Source: an uncultured Elusimicrobia bacterium
Lineage (GTDB): Bacteria; Elusimicrobiota; Elusimicrobia; Elusimicrobiales; UBA9959
Reading direction: 5' to 3'
Assembly: GCA_903873295.1 (NCBI GenBank)
Contig: CAIQNV010000121.1
Span: 1-47,649 of the forward strand
DNA length: 47,649 nt
The notes under the pieces were generated by a model. The model had not been told where the DNA came from, ran no database searches, and saw only the letters and a program-made list of their open reading frames with translations. Position numbers and translations under genes: made by a program. Below are positions 8,726-16,191 of this stretch, piece by piece (position 1 is the first letter of the stretch; each line of letters opens with the position of its first letter).

Positions 8726-9093
8726 AAGATCTTCCTCTTTAGCTCCGCTATCATCGCTTCCAGTTCGCGCCAAGTGAAGCCGCCCTCCAGGGCGCCCTTT
8801 ATGGCGGCTTCAAGGGTTTCATGCACCATCTTGGCCGTATTACCCGCTATCGCCTCCGCGCGGAGGGAGATAACGTTCTCCCGCCCGCGGCTGCTTTCGA
8901 AAAAGCCTTCGGCCGTAAGTTCCCTGTAGGCCCGCGCCACGGTATTGGGGTTTACTTTCAGGTCGGAGGCCAGCTTCCTTATTGAAGGGGCCGTATCTCC
9001 GGGCTCGAGCAGCCCTTTCTTAACCAGGCCTTTGAAACCCAGCTTTATCTGGTCGAAGATGGGAACCTGCGAATTTTGATTTAGGTTTATCAT
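8722..9093 (-). CDS. GntR-family regulator, YtrA type
   Basis: A 123-residue repressor with an N-terminal winged helix (PIFDQIKLGFKGLVKKG, then SIRKLASDLKVNPNTVARAY, then LTAEGFFESSRGRENVI) and only a short helical tail, which is the YtrA subclass. Members sit at the head of ABC transporter operons and repress them until an envelope signal appears. Here it leads the two ABC genes with ATGA overlaps. Upstream is an inverted repeat ACTGTA-N12-TACAGT, a likely autoregulatory operator. No clear Shine-Dalgarno precedes the ATG. Confidence 0.92.
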   Translation of the reverse strand: MINLNQNSQVPIFDQIKLGFKGLVKKGLLEPGDTAPSIRKLASDLKVNPNTVARAYRELTAEGFFESSRGRENVISLRAEAIAGNTAKMVHETLEAAIKGALEGGFTWRELEAMIAELKRKIL

Positions 9094-9094
9094 A

Positions 9095-9118
9095 ACTGTA
9101 TCACCATGCTAGTACAGT
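9095..9118. promoter_or_regulatory. Putative GntR operator (inverted repeat)
   Basis: ACTGTA at 9095-9100 and TACAGT at 9113-9118 are exact reverse complements separated by 12 bases, between the promoter and start codon of the GntR gene. Such spacing suits a dimeric YtrA-type repressor. Confidence 0.55.
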
Positions 9119-9121
9119 AAT

Positions 9122-9150
9122 AGCTTAGCAGGCCTTTCTCTTATTGTCAA
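9122..9150 (-). promoter_or_regulatory. Candidate σ70 promoter of the GntR-ABC operon
   Basis: On the minus strand a consensus TTGACA (9145-9150) is followed after 17 bases by TAAGCT (9122-9127), which keeps the most important T, A and final T of a -10 box. Transcription would begin near 9115, at the edge of the operator. Confidence 0.5.
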
Positions 9151-9229
9151 GGGGGGGCGGGTAAGGTTGATACGTAACGAGGGAGCGGCGGTGGCGCCGT
9201 ATGGCTAAGGTTTGTTTAATTACGGGTAT

Positions 9230-9997
9230 TTAGCGGGCTTGGTGGAGCTGTATTCCGGCGGCTATGGCTTGTGCCATCTTTTCCTGCCCTTCTTCGGATT
9301 TTATAAAAGCGGCGTCGTGCTTGTCGGTGAGCACGGCCATTTCTATGGTGAGGGTGGGGATCTTCGAGAAAATAGAGAAGGTCAGCGCGCCCTGGTTCGA
9401 TCCCACCTTGGTCGCCGAGTCTCCCTTCACTCCCAGGTCGGCCAGGCTGCCGGAAAGTTTTTCCTGCATACCCTTCTGTACGGCCAGGGCTAAAACCAGG
9501 CTTTCCTCTATCACCCGTGAGGAGGGCCCCTTAAAGCCATTGTCGGGGTCGTCCTTGTAATCGAATACTCCCTGCCGGTCCGGGTAATAAAGCGTAAAGC
9601 CGCTGCCCGGAGAGCTTTCGCAGTGGAGATGCACGCACAGCGCAGCGCCGGCGCTGTTGGCCATGAGCGCCCGGTCCTTATTCTCCACCGGTTGGAGTTC
9701 TTCCGACCTGGTCAGCAGCACATCAAAACCTTTTTCTTTCAATATGCTTTCAAGTTTTAGAGCGACCTGCCAGTTTATGCGCGTCTCGGTCGTTCCGTTT
9801 ACGGGCTCCAGGCCGCTGTTGAAGCTGTTCGGGTGGCCCGGGTCTACGCAGATAAGGCGGCGGGAGTTAACCGCCTGCGGGACCGGGAGCGAAAAAGCCG
9901 CCGTGTCCGGTCCTGGCCCGGCGAACCCGGCGGCGCCGGCGCGCGGCAGGAGGCCGTAGAAAAGTGCGGCTGCTATTAATAAGGTAAGGCGTTTCAT
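9230..9997 (-). CDS. Secreted N-acetylmuramoyl-L-alanine amidase (Amidase_3)
   Basis: A 255-residue zinc hydrolase that cleaves the lactoyl-peptide bond of peptidoglycan. Start chosen at ATG 9997 (MKRLTLLIAAALFYG), which opens a signal peptide ending near GAAG. Family motifs: VDPGH (first zinc His), a glutamate in TTETRINWQ (second ligand), CVHLHCE (third ligand His) and IPTLTIEMAVLTD holding the catalytic Glu. A σ70 promoter lies just upstream with a leader of only about 15 bases and no Shine-Dalgarno. An export signal plus complete catalytic residues indicate an active periplasmic enzyme. Confidence 0.9.
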   Translation of the reverse strand: MKRLTLLIAAALFYGLLPRAGAAGFAGPGPDTAAFSLPVPQAVNSRRLICVDPGHPNSFNSGLEPVNGTTETRINWQVALKLESILKEKGFDVLLTRSEELQPVENKDRALMANSAGAALCVHLHCESSPGSGFTLYYPDRQGVFDYKDDPDNGFKGPSSRVIEESLVLALAVQKGMQEKLSGSLADLGVKGDSATKVGSNQGALTFSIFSKIPTLTIEMAVLTDKHDAAFIKSEEGQEKMAQAIAAGIQLHQAR

Positions 9998-10018
9998 ATA
10001 GCGCGTTGCGTACAATAA

Positions 10019-10046
10019 ATTTTAACAGTTCTTAATTTATTGTCAA
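10019..10046 (-). promoter_or_regulatory. σ70 promoter of the amidase gene
   Basis: Minus strand: TTGACA (10041-10046), 16-base spacer, TAAAAT (10019-10024). Predicted start near 10012, about 15 bases before ATG 9997. Confidence 0.65.
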
Positions 10047-10070
10047 GGGCCGAAAGGTAGCGGATTTTGA

Positions 10071-10125
10071 ATTAAGGTGACACACAACTTAATTTAATAG
10101 AAATTAAGTTGTGTGTCACTTTAAT
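10071..10125. repeat. Nearly perfect 55-nt inverted repeat (25-nt arms)
   Basis: The arms 10071-10095 and 10101-10125 are reverse complements except for one mismatch; the loop is AATAG. The core of the arm is GTGACACACAACTTAATTT. It is AT-rich in a GC-rich region and lies between two divergent promoters. Without a U-run it is not a classical terminator. It looks like an interspersed hairpin repeat or a miniature mobile element. Confidence 0.85.
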
Positions 10126-10198
10126 CGGCGCCGGCGGCTGGTCTCCGTCGTGAAATGTCGGTTTCAGGCTGCTTGAAAAAATATTTTTATTTACCCCC

Positions 10199-10227
10199 TT
10201 GACAAGTCAACATCCGCCTGTTATACT
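10199..10227 (+). promoter_or_regulatory. Strong σ70 promoter upstream of the structured RNA
   Basis: TTGACA (10199-10204), exactly 17 bases, TATACT (10222-10227): the best promoter in the window. Predicted start near 10234. No gene with a credible protein begins within 500 bases. Confidence 0.8.
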
Positions 10228-10233
10228 CGGTAT

Positions 10234-10660
10234 GTAGTCTTGCTCTCTTACAAATGCGTCGGCGGTGTAGTCGAGATGATCTCGGGAGTTGCGGTCGAGC
10301 TGGTCTCGGTAGTGCGGTACGGCCCGCGGGGTTCATCCCCCGGCCCACGACGCGGTTTCCCCCGGTTCGCGGCCAGCGTCAGCGCGGTGCCTTAGCGGTG
10401 TCGGCAGCGGCGCGATCGTCGGGGTGTTCCCCGGTACGTCTCCCCCACTTTTGTGGGGCGCGGTCGCCGGGGCCCTGGTTCAGCGGCCCGCCATGGGCGG
10501 TGCGGCTCCCGGGTGGGTGTTCCGGCCCTCGGTCTCCGGCGCTAATGCGCCTCTTGGTTCCCGGCTCGCCCCTGAAGTGGTCCGTAGTCTGCGGTCATCA
10601 AGTACCCTGGCCTGTGTGCCAATTGAAGAGCCTCCGTACGCGGGGGCTCTCAATTTATAT
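10234..10660 (+). ncRNA. Candidate structured non-coding RNA of about 420 nt, unknown class
   Basis: The stretch follows a consensus promoter, is very GC-rich and holds many pairings. A GCGTCG/CGACGC helix (10256-10261 with 10348-10353) encloses three hairpins, two of which lie in adjacent near-identical 24-nt repeats (10270-10293, 10294-10317). A nested stem follows: CCCCGG (10429-10434) with CCGGGG (10467-10472), capped by CCCCAC-TTTT-GTGGGG (10443-10458). GGCGC-TAAT-GCGCC lies near 10538-10551. A long terminal stem spans 10621-10655. The reading frames crossing it are Arg/Pro/Cys/Ser-rich and lack ribosome sites. I do not see the signatures of RNase P RNA (GAAAGTCC, ACAGAA), tmRNA (terminal CCA arm), SRP RNA or a standard 6S bubble. 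Promoter and folds are seen; RNA function is inference. Confidence 0.6.
10621..10655 (+). terminator. Terminal stem-loop of the candidate RNA
   Basis: AATTG and AGAGCC pair with GGCTCT and CAATT, continued by CCG/CGG around a TACG loop. A weak AT-rich tract (TATAT) follows instead of a long U-run, so it is either an imperfect terminator or the 3' structural helix. Confidence 0.5.
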
Positions 10661-10782
10661 CCCCTTAAAACAGCCGTCTTTTAAATGGCGGGCATAGTCT
10701 TAAAGATGTAGAATTTCAGAAGAGAATTGCCGGCCTGAAAAATGTGCGTTTACCTGAAGCAGCTTCAAATAAAGGAGATCTT

Positions 10783-11145
10783 ATGAAATTTTGCTGGTGC
10801 ACGGTCTGGGTTAAGGACATGGAGGCTTCGCTGAGGTTTTACCAGGAGGTCGTGGGGCTTCCTCTCAGCAGGCGGTTCGCCTCCGGGCAGGGGATGGAGA
10901 TCTGTTTCCTGGGCGCGGGGGAAACCCAGGTTGAGCTTATTTGCGGGCCGACCCATAAGGTTCCTGCCGACGCGGAAGGTATTTCTCTGGGTTTTAAGGT
11001 TAAGTCGCTGGATGAAACGCTAAGGTTCGTAAAGGAAAAGGGGGTGGCGGTGGCCAGCGGCCCTTTCCAGCCTAATCCGCATATCAAGTTCTTTTATGTT
11101 AAAGATCCCGACGGGGTCAGCGTGCAATTCGTGGAGAACATGTAG
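10783..11145 (+). CDS. VOC/glyoxalase-superfamily protein
   Basis: A 120-residue single-module vicinal-oxygen-chelate protein with two βαβββ halves: FCWCTVWVKDMEASLRFYQEVVG at the start and VKDPDGVSVQFVE at the end. I start at ATG 10783, which has AAAGGAG six bases upstream; the earlier in-frame ATG at 10744 lacks a ribosome site. Family members bind a divalent metal and act as lyases, isomerases, dioxygenases or resistance proteins; the reaction here cannot be named. It is 33 bases ahead of the ABC gene at 11179 and may share its transcript. Confidence 0.85.
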   Translation: MKFCWCTVWVKDMEASLRFYQEVVGLPLSRRFASGQGMEICFLGAGETQVELICGPTHKVPADAEGISLGFKVKSLDETLRFVKEKGVAVASGPFQPNPHIKFFYVKDPDGVSVQFVENM

Positions 11146-11178
11146 GCGGGAGCTTTTCCCTTTGAAAAGGAAGCGGAC

Positions 11179-11865
11179 ATGAACATAATCGAGATCAGGG
11201 ACCTTAAAAAGGACTATCCGCTGGGCGATACTATCGTGCCGGCGCTGCGCGGGGTGGATCTGACCGTGGCCGCGGGGGATTTTATGAGCATCATCGGCCC
11301 GTCGGGCAGCGGCAAGACCACGCTGCTCAACGTCATAGGCTGCATCGATCTCGCCACCGCCGGCAGCGTCAAAGTGGGCGGCCGGGAAATAACCGCGCTC
11401 GACGACAGGCAGATAACCGACATCCGCCTCAATAAGATAGGCTTCATCTTCCAGACCTTCAACCTCATCCCCGTGCTGGACGTCATCGAGAACGTGGAAT
11501 TCCCGCTCCTGCTGATGAAGAGGCCGGCGGCCGAGGCGCGCCGGCGCGCCGACAAGCTCATAGAAGAGGTGGGGCTTAAGGAATACGCCGCGCACCGCCC
11601 GTCCGAACTTTCCGGCGGGCAGCGCCAGCGCGTGGCTATAGCCAGGGCGCTGGTCACCAACCCCGACATCATCCTCGCCGACGAGCCTACCGCCAACCTG
11701 GACTCCGTGACCGGCGCCTCCATCCTGGAGCTGATGCGCCGGATGAACGAGATAGAAAAGACCACTTTCATCTTTTCCACGCACGACGCCAACGTGCTGA
11801 AATACGCCCGGCGCATAGTCAGGATAAAAGACGGGCTTATAGAGAAGGAGCCCGTAGCGGCATGA
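11179..11865 (+). CDS. LolD/MacB-type ABC ATPase
   Basis: A 228-residue ATPase of the type that powers FtsX-like permeases (LolCDE, MacB). Walker A is GPSGSGKTT (40-48), the Q-loop lies in FIFQTFNLIPVLDVIENVEFPL, the signature is LSGGQRQRVAIARAL, Walker B is IILADEPTANLDS, and the H-loop is FSTHD. Size and sequence match LolD closely. GGAAGCGGAC precedes the ATG. The stop overlaps the next permease start by ATGA. With the two permeases, LolA-like protein and barrel that follow, it probably drives extraction of a lipid or lipoprotein from the inner membrane. Confidence 0.92.
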   Translation: MNIIEIRDLKKDYPLGDTIVPALRGVDLTVAAGDFMSIIGPSGSGKTTLLNVIGCIDLATAGSVKVGGREITALDDRQITDIRLNKIGFIFQTFNLIPVLDVIENVEFPLLLMKRPAAEARRRADKLIEEVGLKEYAAHRPSELSGGQRQRVAIARALVTNPDIILADEPTANLDSVTGASILELMRRMNEIEKTTFIFSTHDANVLKYARRIVRIKDGLIEKEPVAA

Positions 11866-13376
11866 AGCTGCTGCTGACCATCGCCTGGCGCAATATCCTG
11901 CGCCACAAGGGAAAAAGCCTGGTGATAGGAATTATCCTGTTCACGGGCGCTTTCCTCATGACCGTGGGCAACGGCGTTATCTCCGGCATGGCCGCCGGCG
12001 TGGAAAAGAACATCATAAACGGCTTTATGGGCGATATTGTCCTGGTCAGCGACGCGCAGAAAAGCGACAACATCCTGCTGAACATGATGGGCTCAAGTAT
12101 AGAGCCGATAAACAGCTACAAGAAAATAAAGGAAGTGCTGGCCGCCCAGCCCTATGTGCGGCATTACCTGCCGGTGGGCAAGAACCTGGCCATGGTGCTG
12201 GACGAGAATTCCGATACGCCGGGCTTCGCCTACCTGATAGGCGTGGATTTCGCCGAATACCGGAAGATGTTCCCGGATAATTTCACGGTCATAGAGGGCA
12301 GCTACCCGGCGCGGGGCGAACGGGCGCTGCTTTTTCCTGATTTCGCGCGCGGCGAATTTTTCAACTATTACAATATCTGGTTCGTGCCCGAGGGCGGGAG
12401 GCTGGTGAAAGAAAATCTCAGCAAAGAGGCGCTGGCAGCCATAAATACCCTGCAGGTAAGCAGCAGCGCCGTGATGCTGGGGATGTCGAGCGGCATAAAC
12501 ACCACCAGCGATATCCGCTTCCCCGTAAGGGGCATAATAAGGTACGGGGCGCTTAACAAGATCTTCGGCCACTTCTGCCTGGTGGACATAGAATCCTACC
12601 GCGAATGCCTGGGTTATTTCACCGCCGCCGACATGGCCGCCCAGGTGCCTAAAGAGGAGAAGCAGCTGCTCGGGCTGGAGGGCTCCGACCTGGACTCGCT
12701 GTTCGGCGGCGACTCCATGATAGTCTCCGGCTATAAGAAGGCGCCGCTGAAGATAAAAGCGAAAAAGATAGTTATCAGCAACACCGAGGACGGAACCTAC
12801 AATGCCGTCTTCATAAAGCTTAACCCGGGCGTAACCTATAAGGATGCCTTGGCGAAACTTAACAAGGCCCTTTCCGAAGCCGGGACCGGCGTGCACGCCG
12901 CGCCCTGGAGCAAAGCCTCCGGCCCCATGGGCAGCATGGCCCTGATAATAAAGAGCGCGCTGTTCATCTTTGTCACGCTGCTTTTCTGCGTGGCGGTGAT
13001 AATAATAGTGAACACGCTTACGATGTCCGCCCTGGAGCGGGCCTCGGAGCTGGGCATGATGCGTGCCGTGGGCGCGCACAAGACTTTCATCGCGGGGATG
13101 TTCCTGGGTGAGACCGCCATACTTTCCTCCGTGTTCGGCGGCGGCGGCATATTGGCCGGCATACTGGCGGTGAGGCTGATCCCGCTTTTCAGGATAACCA
13201 CCGCCAACGATATGCTCCAGATACTTTACGGGGGCAATTATTTCAACCCGCTGCTGAGCCTTTCCGGCGTGCTGCTGACGGTGTTCCAGCTCCTGGTGGT
13301 CACGGTCATAGCGGCGCTGTATCCCATGCGGGTGGCCGGCAATATCACCCCGCTGGACGCGATCTCGAGGGACTGA
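11862..13376 (+). CDS. FtsX-like ABC permease (first of two)
   Basis: A 504-residue inner-membrane protein with one N-terminal helix (about 20-42, SLVIGIILFTGAFLMTVG), a large periplasmic domain (about 45-365) and three C-terminal helices (from about 370). The last part carries FtsX-type MSALERASELGMMRAVGA, the coupling-helix region that docks on the ATPase. This is the LolC/LolE/MacB topology. It starts inside the ATPase stop codon (ATGA overlap), so it is made in step with it. The second permease follows after 25 bases, giving a probable heterodimer. Confidence 0.9.
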   Translation: MKLLLTIAWRNILRHKGKSLVIGIILFTGAFLMTVGNGVISGMAAGVEKNIINGFMGDIVLVSDAQKSDNILLNMMGSSIEPINSYKKIKEVLAAQPYVRHYLPVGKNLAMVLDENSDTPGFAYLIGVDFAEYRKMFPDNFTVIEGSYPARGERALLFPDFARGEFFNYYNIWFVPEGGRLVKENLSKEALAAINTLQVSSSAVMLGMSSGINTTSDIRFPVRGIIRYGALNKIFGHFCLVDIESYRECLGYFTAADMAAQVPKEEKQLLGLEGSDLDSLFGGDSMIVSGYKKAPLKIKAKKIVISNTEDGTYNAVFIKLNPGVTYKDALAKLNKALSEAGTGVHAAPWSKASGPMGSMALIIKSALFIFVTLLFCVAVIIIVNTLTMSALERASELGMMRAVGAHKTFIAGMFLGETAILSSVFGGGGILAGILAVRLIPLFRITTANDMLQILYGGNYFNPLLSLSGVLLTVFQLLVVTVIAALYPMRVAGNITPLDAISRD

Positions 13377-13401
13377 GCAAGAGCCGGGAATATGATTTTA
13401 T

Positions 13402-15162
13402 ATGCTGCTGATTAAACTTTCTTTGCGGAATTTGCTGCGCCAGAAGCGGCGCAATATACTGCTGGGGTCCGCCATGGCTATAGGCGTGTGCATCCTTGTG
13501 GTGGCGAACTCTTTTTCGCACGGCATCTCCGACATAATGTTCAACAAGGTGATGAACTATGTCACCGGCCATGTCGCCATCCGCTTCAACGAGCGCGGCG
13601 GGGTGATGCGCGAGATCTTCCGCGACAGGGCCCGGGTTTTCGCGGCCGTGAAGAACGAGCCGCTGATAGAGTCGGCCGACGAAGCCGTCGGGATGTTCGC
13701 CCGCGCCATAGGCAACGGCCGCTCCGACAATATAATACTGGTAGGGGTCGACACCCGGAAAGGCCTCAGCGAAAAGGGCAGGAAGGAAGTCGAGGAGTCC
13801 TTCCGCCTTATCGAGGGCACCTGGAAGGATATGGAGAGCCCGGCCATAGAGAACCCGGTGATAATTTCCGAAGAAAAAGCCCGCTATCTCAACGTTAAAA
13901 AGAACGACATCGTCCGGGTGCGCTTCCGCAATATGTTCGGGCAGGACCAGGCCGAGCGGCTTACTATCGCAGGCATCATGAAGAACGACAATATCTTCAT
14001 GCAGCCGGTGGTCTTCCTGGAGCTGTCCCGTGAAAAAAAGATGCTCGGCTACCGGTCCTATGAAACCGGCAGCCTGAAATTAAAGATAAAGGACCCGCAG
14101 AAGAACGCTTTCGCGGTGGCGGACCGCATACATGAAAAGCTCCGGCCCGGCACAGCCGTGATCTACGCCTCGGCCGCCGGCCGCTCAGGGCGCAGGCCGG
14201 CTATCCTGCTGGGCTTTAAAAGCGACGACCAGTCCAAAAAACAGATAGCCGGGCTGCTCAAGCTGTCTTCAGGCAGCTTCGAAAAAACATTCAGGAAGGA
14301 CGGGGTTATAGTCCCGGCCGGTCTGGCCCGGGAGCTGGGCGTGACGGCCGGGAGCGAAATGACCGTCCGCTACGACAGGAAGTTCGAGAAAACCCCGAGG
14401 GAAGCCGTCCTGCATGTAAGCGCCGTCTGCGCCGCCGGCGATTATCCCGGCCGGGACGTGATACTGCTGAGCGACTCCGGCTTCTACGACCTTTATTACT
14501 TCGACCTGCCCGCCGGGCCGGGGCCGGGGGCAGAGGCTTACTCCGCGGCGGCGGCCGGCGCCTGGAGCGGGCTTGTGGCGCCCGAGTGGGTGCTGCTCAA
14601 GCGCACGTTCAACACCGAAGATTACACCAAAAAATATCAGGAGATAGCCAGGAACAAATGGAAAGGCACCACCATAGACGTGTCCACCATGTATGAGACG
14701 GCCAGCGATATCCTTAAGCTGGAGTCCGTGCTGAACATCATCACGATCTCCGCCGTGCTGGTCCTGTTCTTCATAATACTGCTGGGCGTTGTGAACACTC
14801 TGCGCATGACCATACGTGAGCGCACCCGCGAGATAGGCACCGTGCGCGCCATCGGCATGCAGCGCTCCGACGTGCGCGATATGTTCATCCTGGAAACCTT
14901 TTTTCTCACGCTGTTCTCGTCCGCGGCCGGGTCGCTGCTGGGTTTTATCGCCATGAGGCTGCTCTCGCTTATCACCTTCCATCCGCAGGATAACCCGCTG
15001 GGCATGCTGCTGGTGAACGGCCATCTTTACTTCCTGCCCACTTTCCCGGGGATAGCCGGCAGCGTGCTCCTGATAATAGCTATAGCCGTCGTAACGGCCT
15101 GGTTCCCCGCGCGCCGGGCCGCTAATTTGTCCCCGGCGCAGGCTTTAGGGCATTTCAGTTAG
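13402..15162 (+). CDS. FtsX-like ABC permease (second of two)
   Basis: A 586-residue partner permease. It has an N-terminal helix (NILLGSAMAIGVCILVVANS), a periplasmic domain of about 400 residues with an insertion near 250-400 (GSFEKTFRKDGVIVPAGLARELG), and three C-terminal helices after TIRERTREIGTVRAIGMQRSDV, the coupling region. It is larger than its neighbour and shares the pattern, not the sequence. No Shine-Dalgarno is visible; TATGAT (13391-13396) lies just ahead of the ATG, so an internal leaderless start is possible, although the gene is also in the operon started upstream. Confidence 0.9.
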   Translation: MLLIKLSLRNLLRQKRRNILLGSAMAIGVCILVVANSFSHGISDIMFNKVMNYVTGHVAIRFNERGGVMREIFRDRARVFAAVKNEPLIESADEAVGMFARAIGNGRSDNIILVGVDTRKGLSEKGRKEVEESFRLIEGTWKDMESPAIENPVIISEEKARYLNVKKNDIVRVRFRNMFGQDQAERLTIAGIMKNDNIFMQPVVFLELSREKKMLGYRSYETGSLKLKIKDPQKNAFAVADRIHEKLRPGTAVIYASAAGRSGRRPAILLGFKSDDQSKKQIAGLLKLSSGSFEKTFRKDGVIVPAGLARELGVTAGSEMTVRYDRKFEKTPREAVLHVSAVCAAGDYPGRDVILLSDSGFYDLYYFDLPAGPGPGAEAYSAAAAGAWSGLVAPEWVLLKRTFNTEDYTKKYQEIARNKWKGTTIDVSTMYETASDILKLESVLNIITISAVLVLFFIILLGVVNTLRMTIRERTREIGTVRAIGMQRSDVRDMFILETFFLTLFSSAAGSLLGFIAMRLLSLITFHPQDNPLGMLLVNGHLYFLPTFPGIAGSVLLIIAIAVVTAWFPARRAANLSPAQALGHFS

Positions 15163-15209
15163 GCGGCGCGGCCGGGAGATGTATGAGTAATGCGGCCTAT
15201 TGATAAACT

Positions 15210-15977
15210 ATGCTTAAAATAATTATCGCAGCCTTCGCCGCCGTTCTCTTCCTCGCGCCCTGCTGCCGCGCCGAGAGCAGGGTGGTGACCATCCTTAAGG
15301 CTATCGACGCTAATTATAAAATGAAAAAGGACGTCAGGGCGGATGTTACGCTCACCCAGCAGCGCGCCGCCCAGGGCACCAAGATAATGCAGATGGCCTA
15401 TTACCGCCGCGACTCCGACGACGCTTTCCTGATAGCGATCAATGGGCCGGAAAATGAAAAAGGCAACGGCTACCTGCGCGTGGGCGATAATTTCTGGATG
15501 TACCGCAAGAACACCCGCACCTTTCAGCACGTTAACCGGGATGAGAGCATAGGCGGCTCGGACGCGCACAGCGACGACTTCGAAACCCGCAAGCTGGAGG
15601 AGCTTTATGGGCCGGTGGTTGACTCTTCCGGCACCGAAAAAATCTCCGAGGAAATGCTCGGGAAGGTGCCGGTCTTTAAATTCGAGATCAAGGCCCGGGT
15701 GAGCGACGTGGATTATCCCAGGCAGATCTTCTGGACGCGCCGCGACAACAGCCTGCTGCTGAAGCAGGAGTCCTATTCCCTTTCGGGGACGCTGATGCAG
15801 ACCGCCTATTTCCTTAAATTCACCGAGATCGAGGGCCGCTACGTGCCGGTGAAGCAGCTGTTCATCGACGAATTCGAGAAAGGCAACAAGACCGTGGTGG
15901 AGATCGCGAACATGGTCCCCGGCACACTGGACGATAAAATATTCACCAAAGCTTACCTGGAGAATCTGAGTAAATAA
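15210..15977 (+). CDS. LolA-like outer-membrane lipoprotein-sorting protein
   Basis: A 255-residue exported protein. Residues 1-21 are a signal peptide (LKIIIAAFAAVLFLAPCC). The mature part fits the LolA-like β-sheet fold found beside RND and ABC lipid exporters: TILKAIDANYKMKKDVRADV, then MAYYRRDSDDAFLIAINGPE, NGYLRVGDNFWMYRKNTRTF, and the conserved tail VPVKQLFIDEFEKGNKTVVEI. Such proteins carry a hydrophobic cargo across the periplasm. It lies 47 bases after the permease and just ahead of an outer-membrane barrel, which supports a through-envelope route. The cargo is unknown. Confidence 0.88.
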   Translation: MLKIIIAAFAAVLFLAPCCRAESRVVTILKAIDANYKMKKDVRADVTLTQQRAAQGTKIMQMAYYRRDSDDAFLIAINGPENEKGNGYLRVGDNFWMYRKNTRTFQHVNRDESIGGSDAHSDDFETRKLEELYGPVVDSSGTEKISEEMLGKVPVFKFEIKARVSDVDYPRQIFWTRRDNSLLLKQESYSLSGTLMQTAYFLKFTEIEGRYVPVKQLFIDEFEKGNKTVVEIANMVPGTLDDKIFTKAYLENLSK

Positions 15978-15988
15978 TAAGAGGGGAG

Positions 15989-16159
15989 TTCACCACGGAG
16001 ACACAGAGAAAGATGAGAGGAGAAGAGGTAAGAGCAGGTTGGGGAAAAGAGTTCACCGCAGAGGCGCAGAGGTCGCTGAGAACATAGTGAGCAGAGCGGA
16101 GAAATACTGATTACCGGTTTCTCATCTGAACTCCTCCCTCTCTGTGTCTCTGTGGTGAA
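15989..16159. repeat. 171-bp element with terminal inverted repeats
   Basis: The ends are TTCACCACGGAGACACAGAG (15989-16008) and its reverse complement with one mismatch (16140-16159). A third related copy, TTCACCGCAGAGGCGCAGAG, lies inside near 16050. It fills the only sizeable gap of the Lol-like operon. I recognise the 'ccacagagacacagag' motif as a common intergenic repeat of environmental bacteria; that statement is from memory. It probably behaves as a miniature mobile element. Confidence 0.75.
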
Positions 16160-16191
16160 TCTCTGCAAGTCCGCCTGAAGGGCGTTATGTT

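Noticed and set aside
10320-10345. tRNA-like T-arm (GGTTCATCC) in the structured RNA
   Set aside because: No acceptor stem, anticodon arm or CCA end can be built around it.
10254-10697. 147-codon open frame (and an 86-codon one at 10424) over the structured region
   Set aside because: Composition is extreme (Arg, Pro, Ser, Cys), there is no ribosome site, and strong RNA folds plus a promoter explain the region better.
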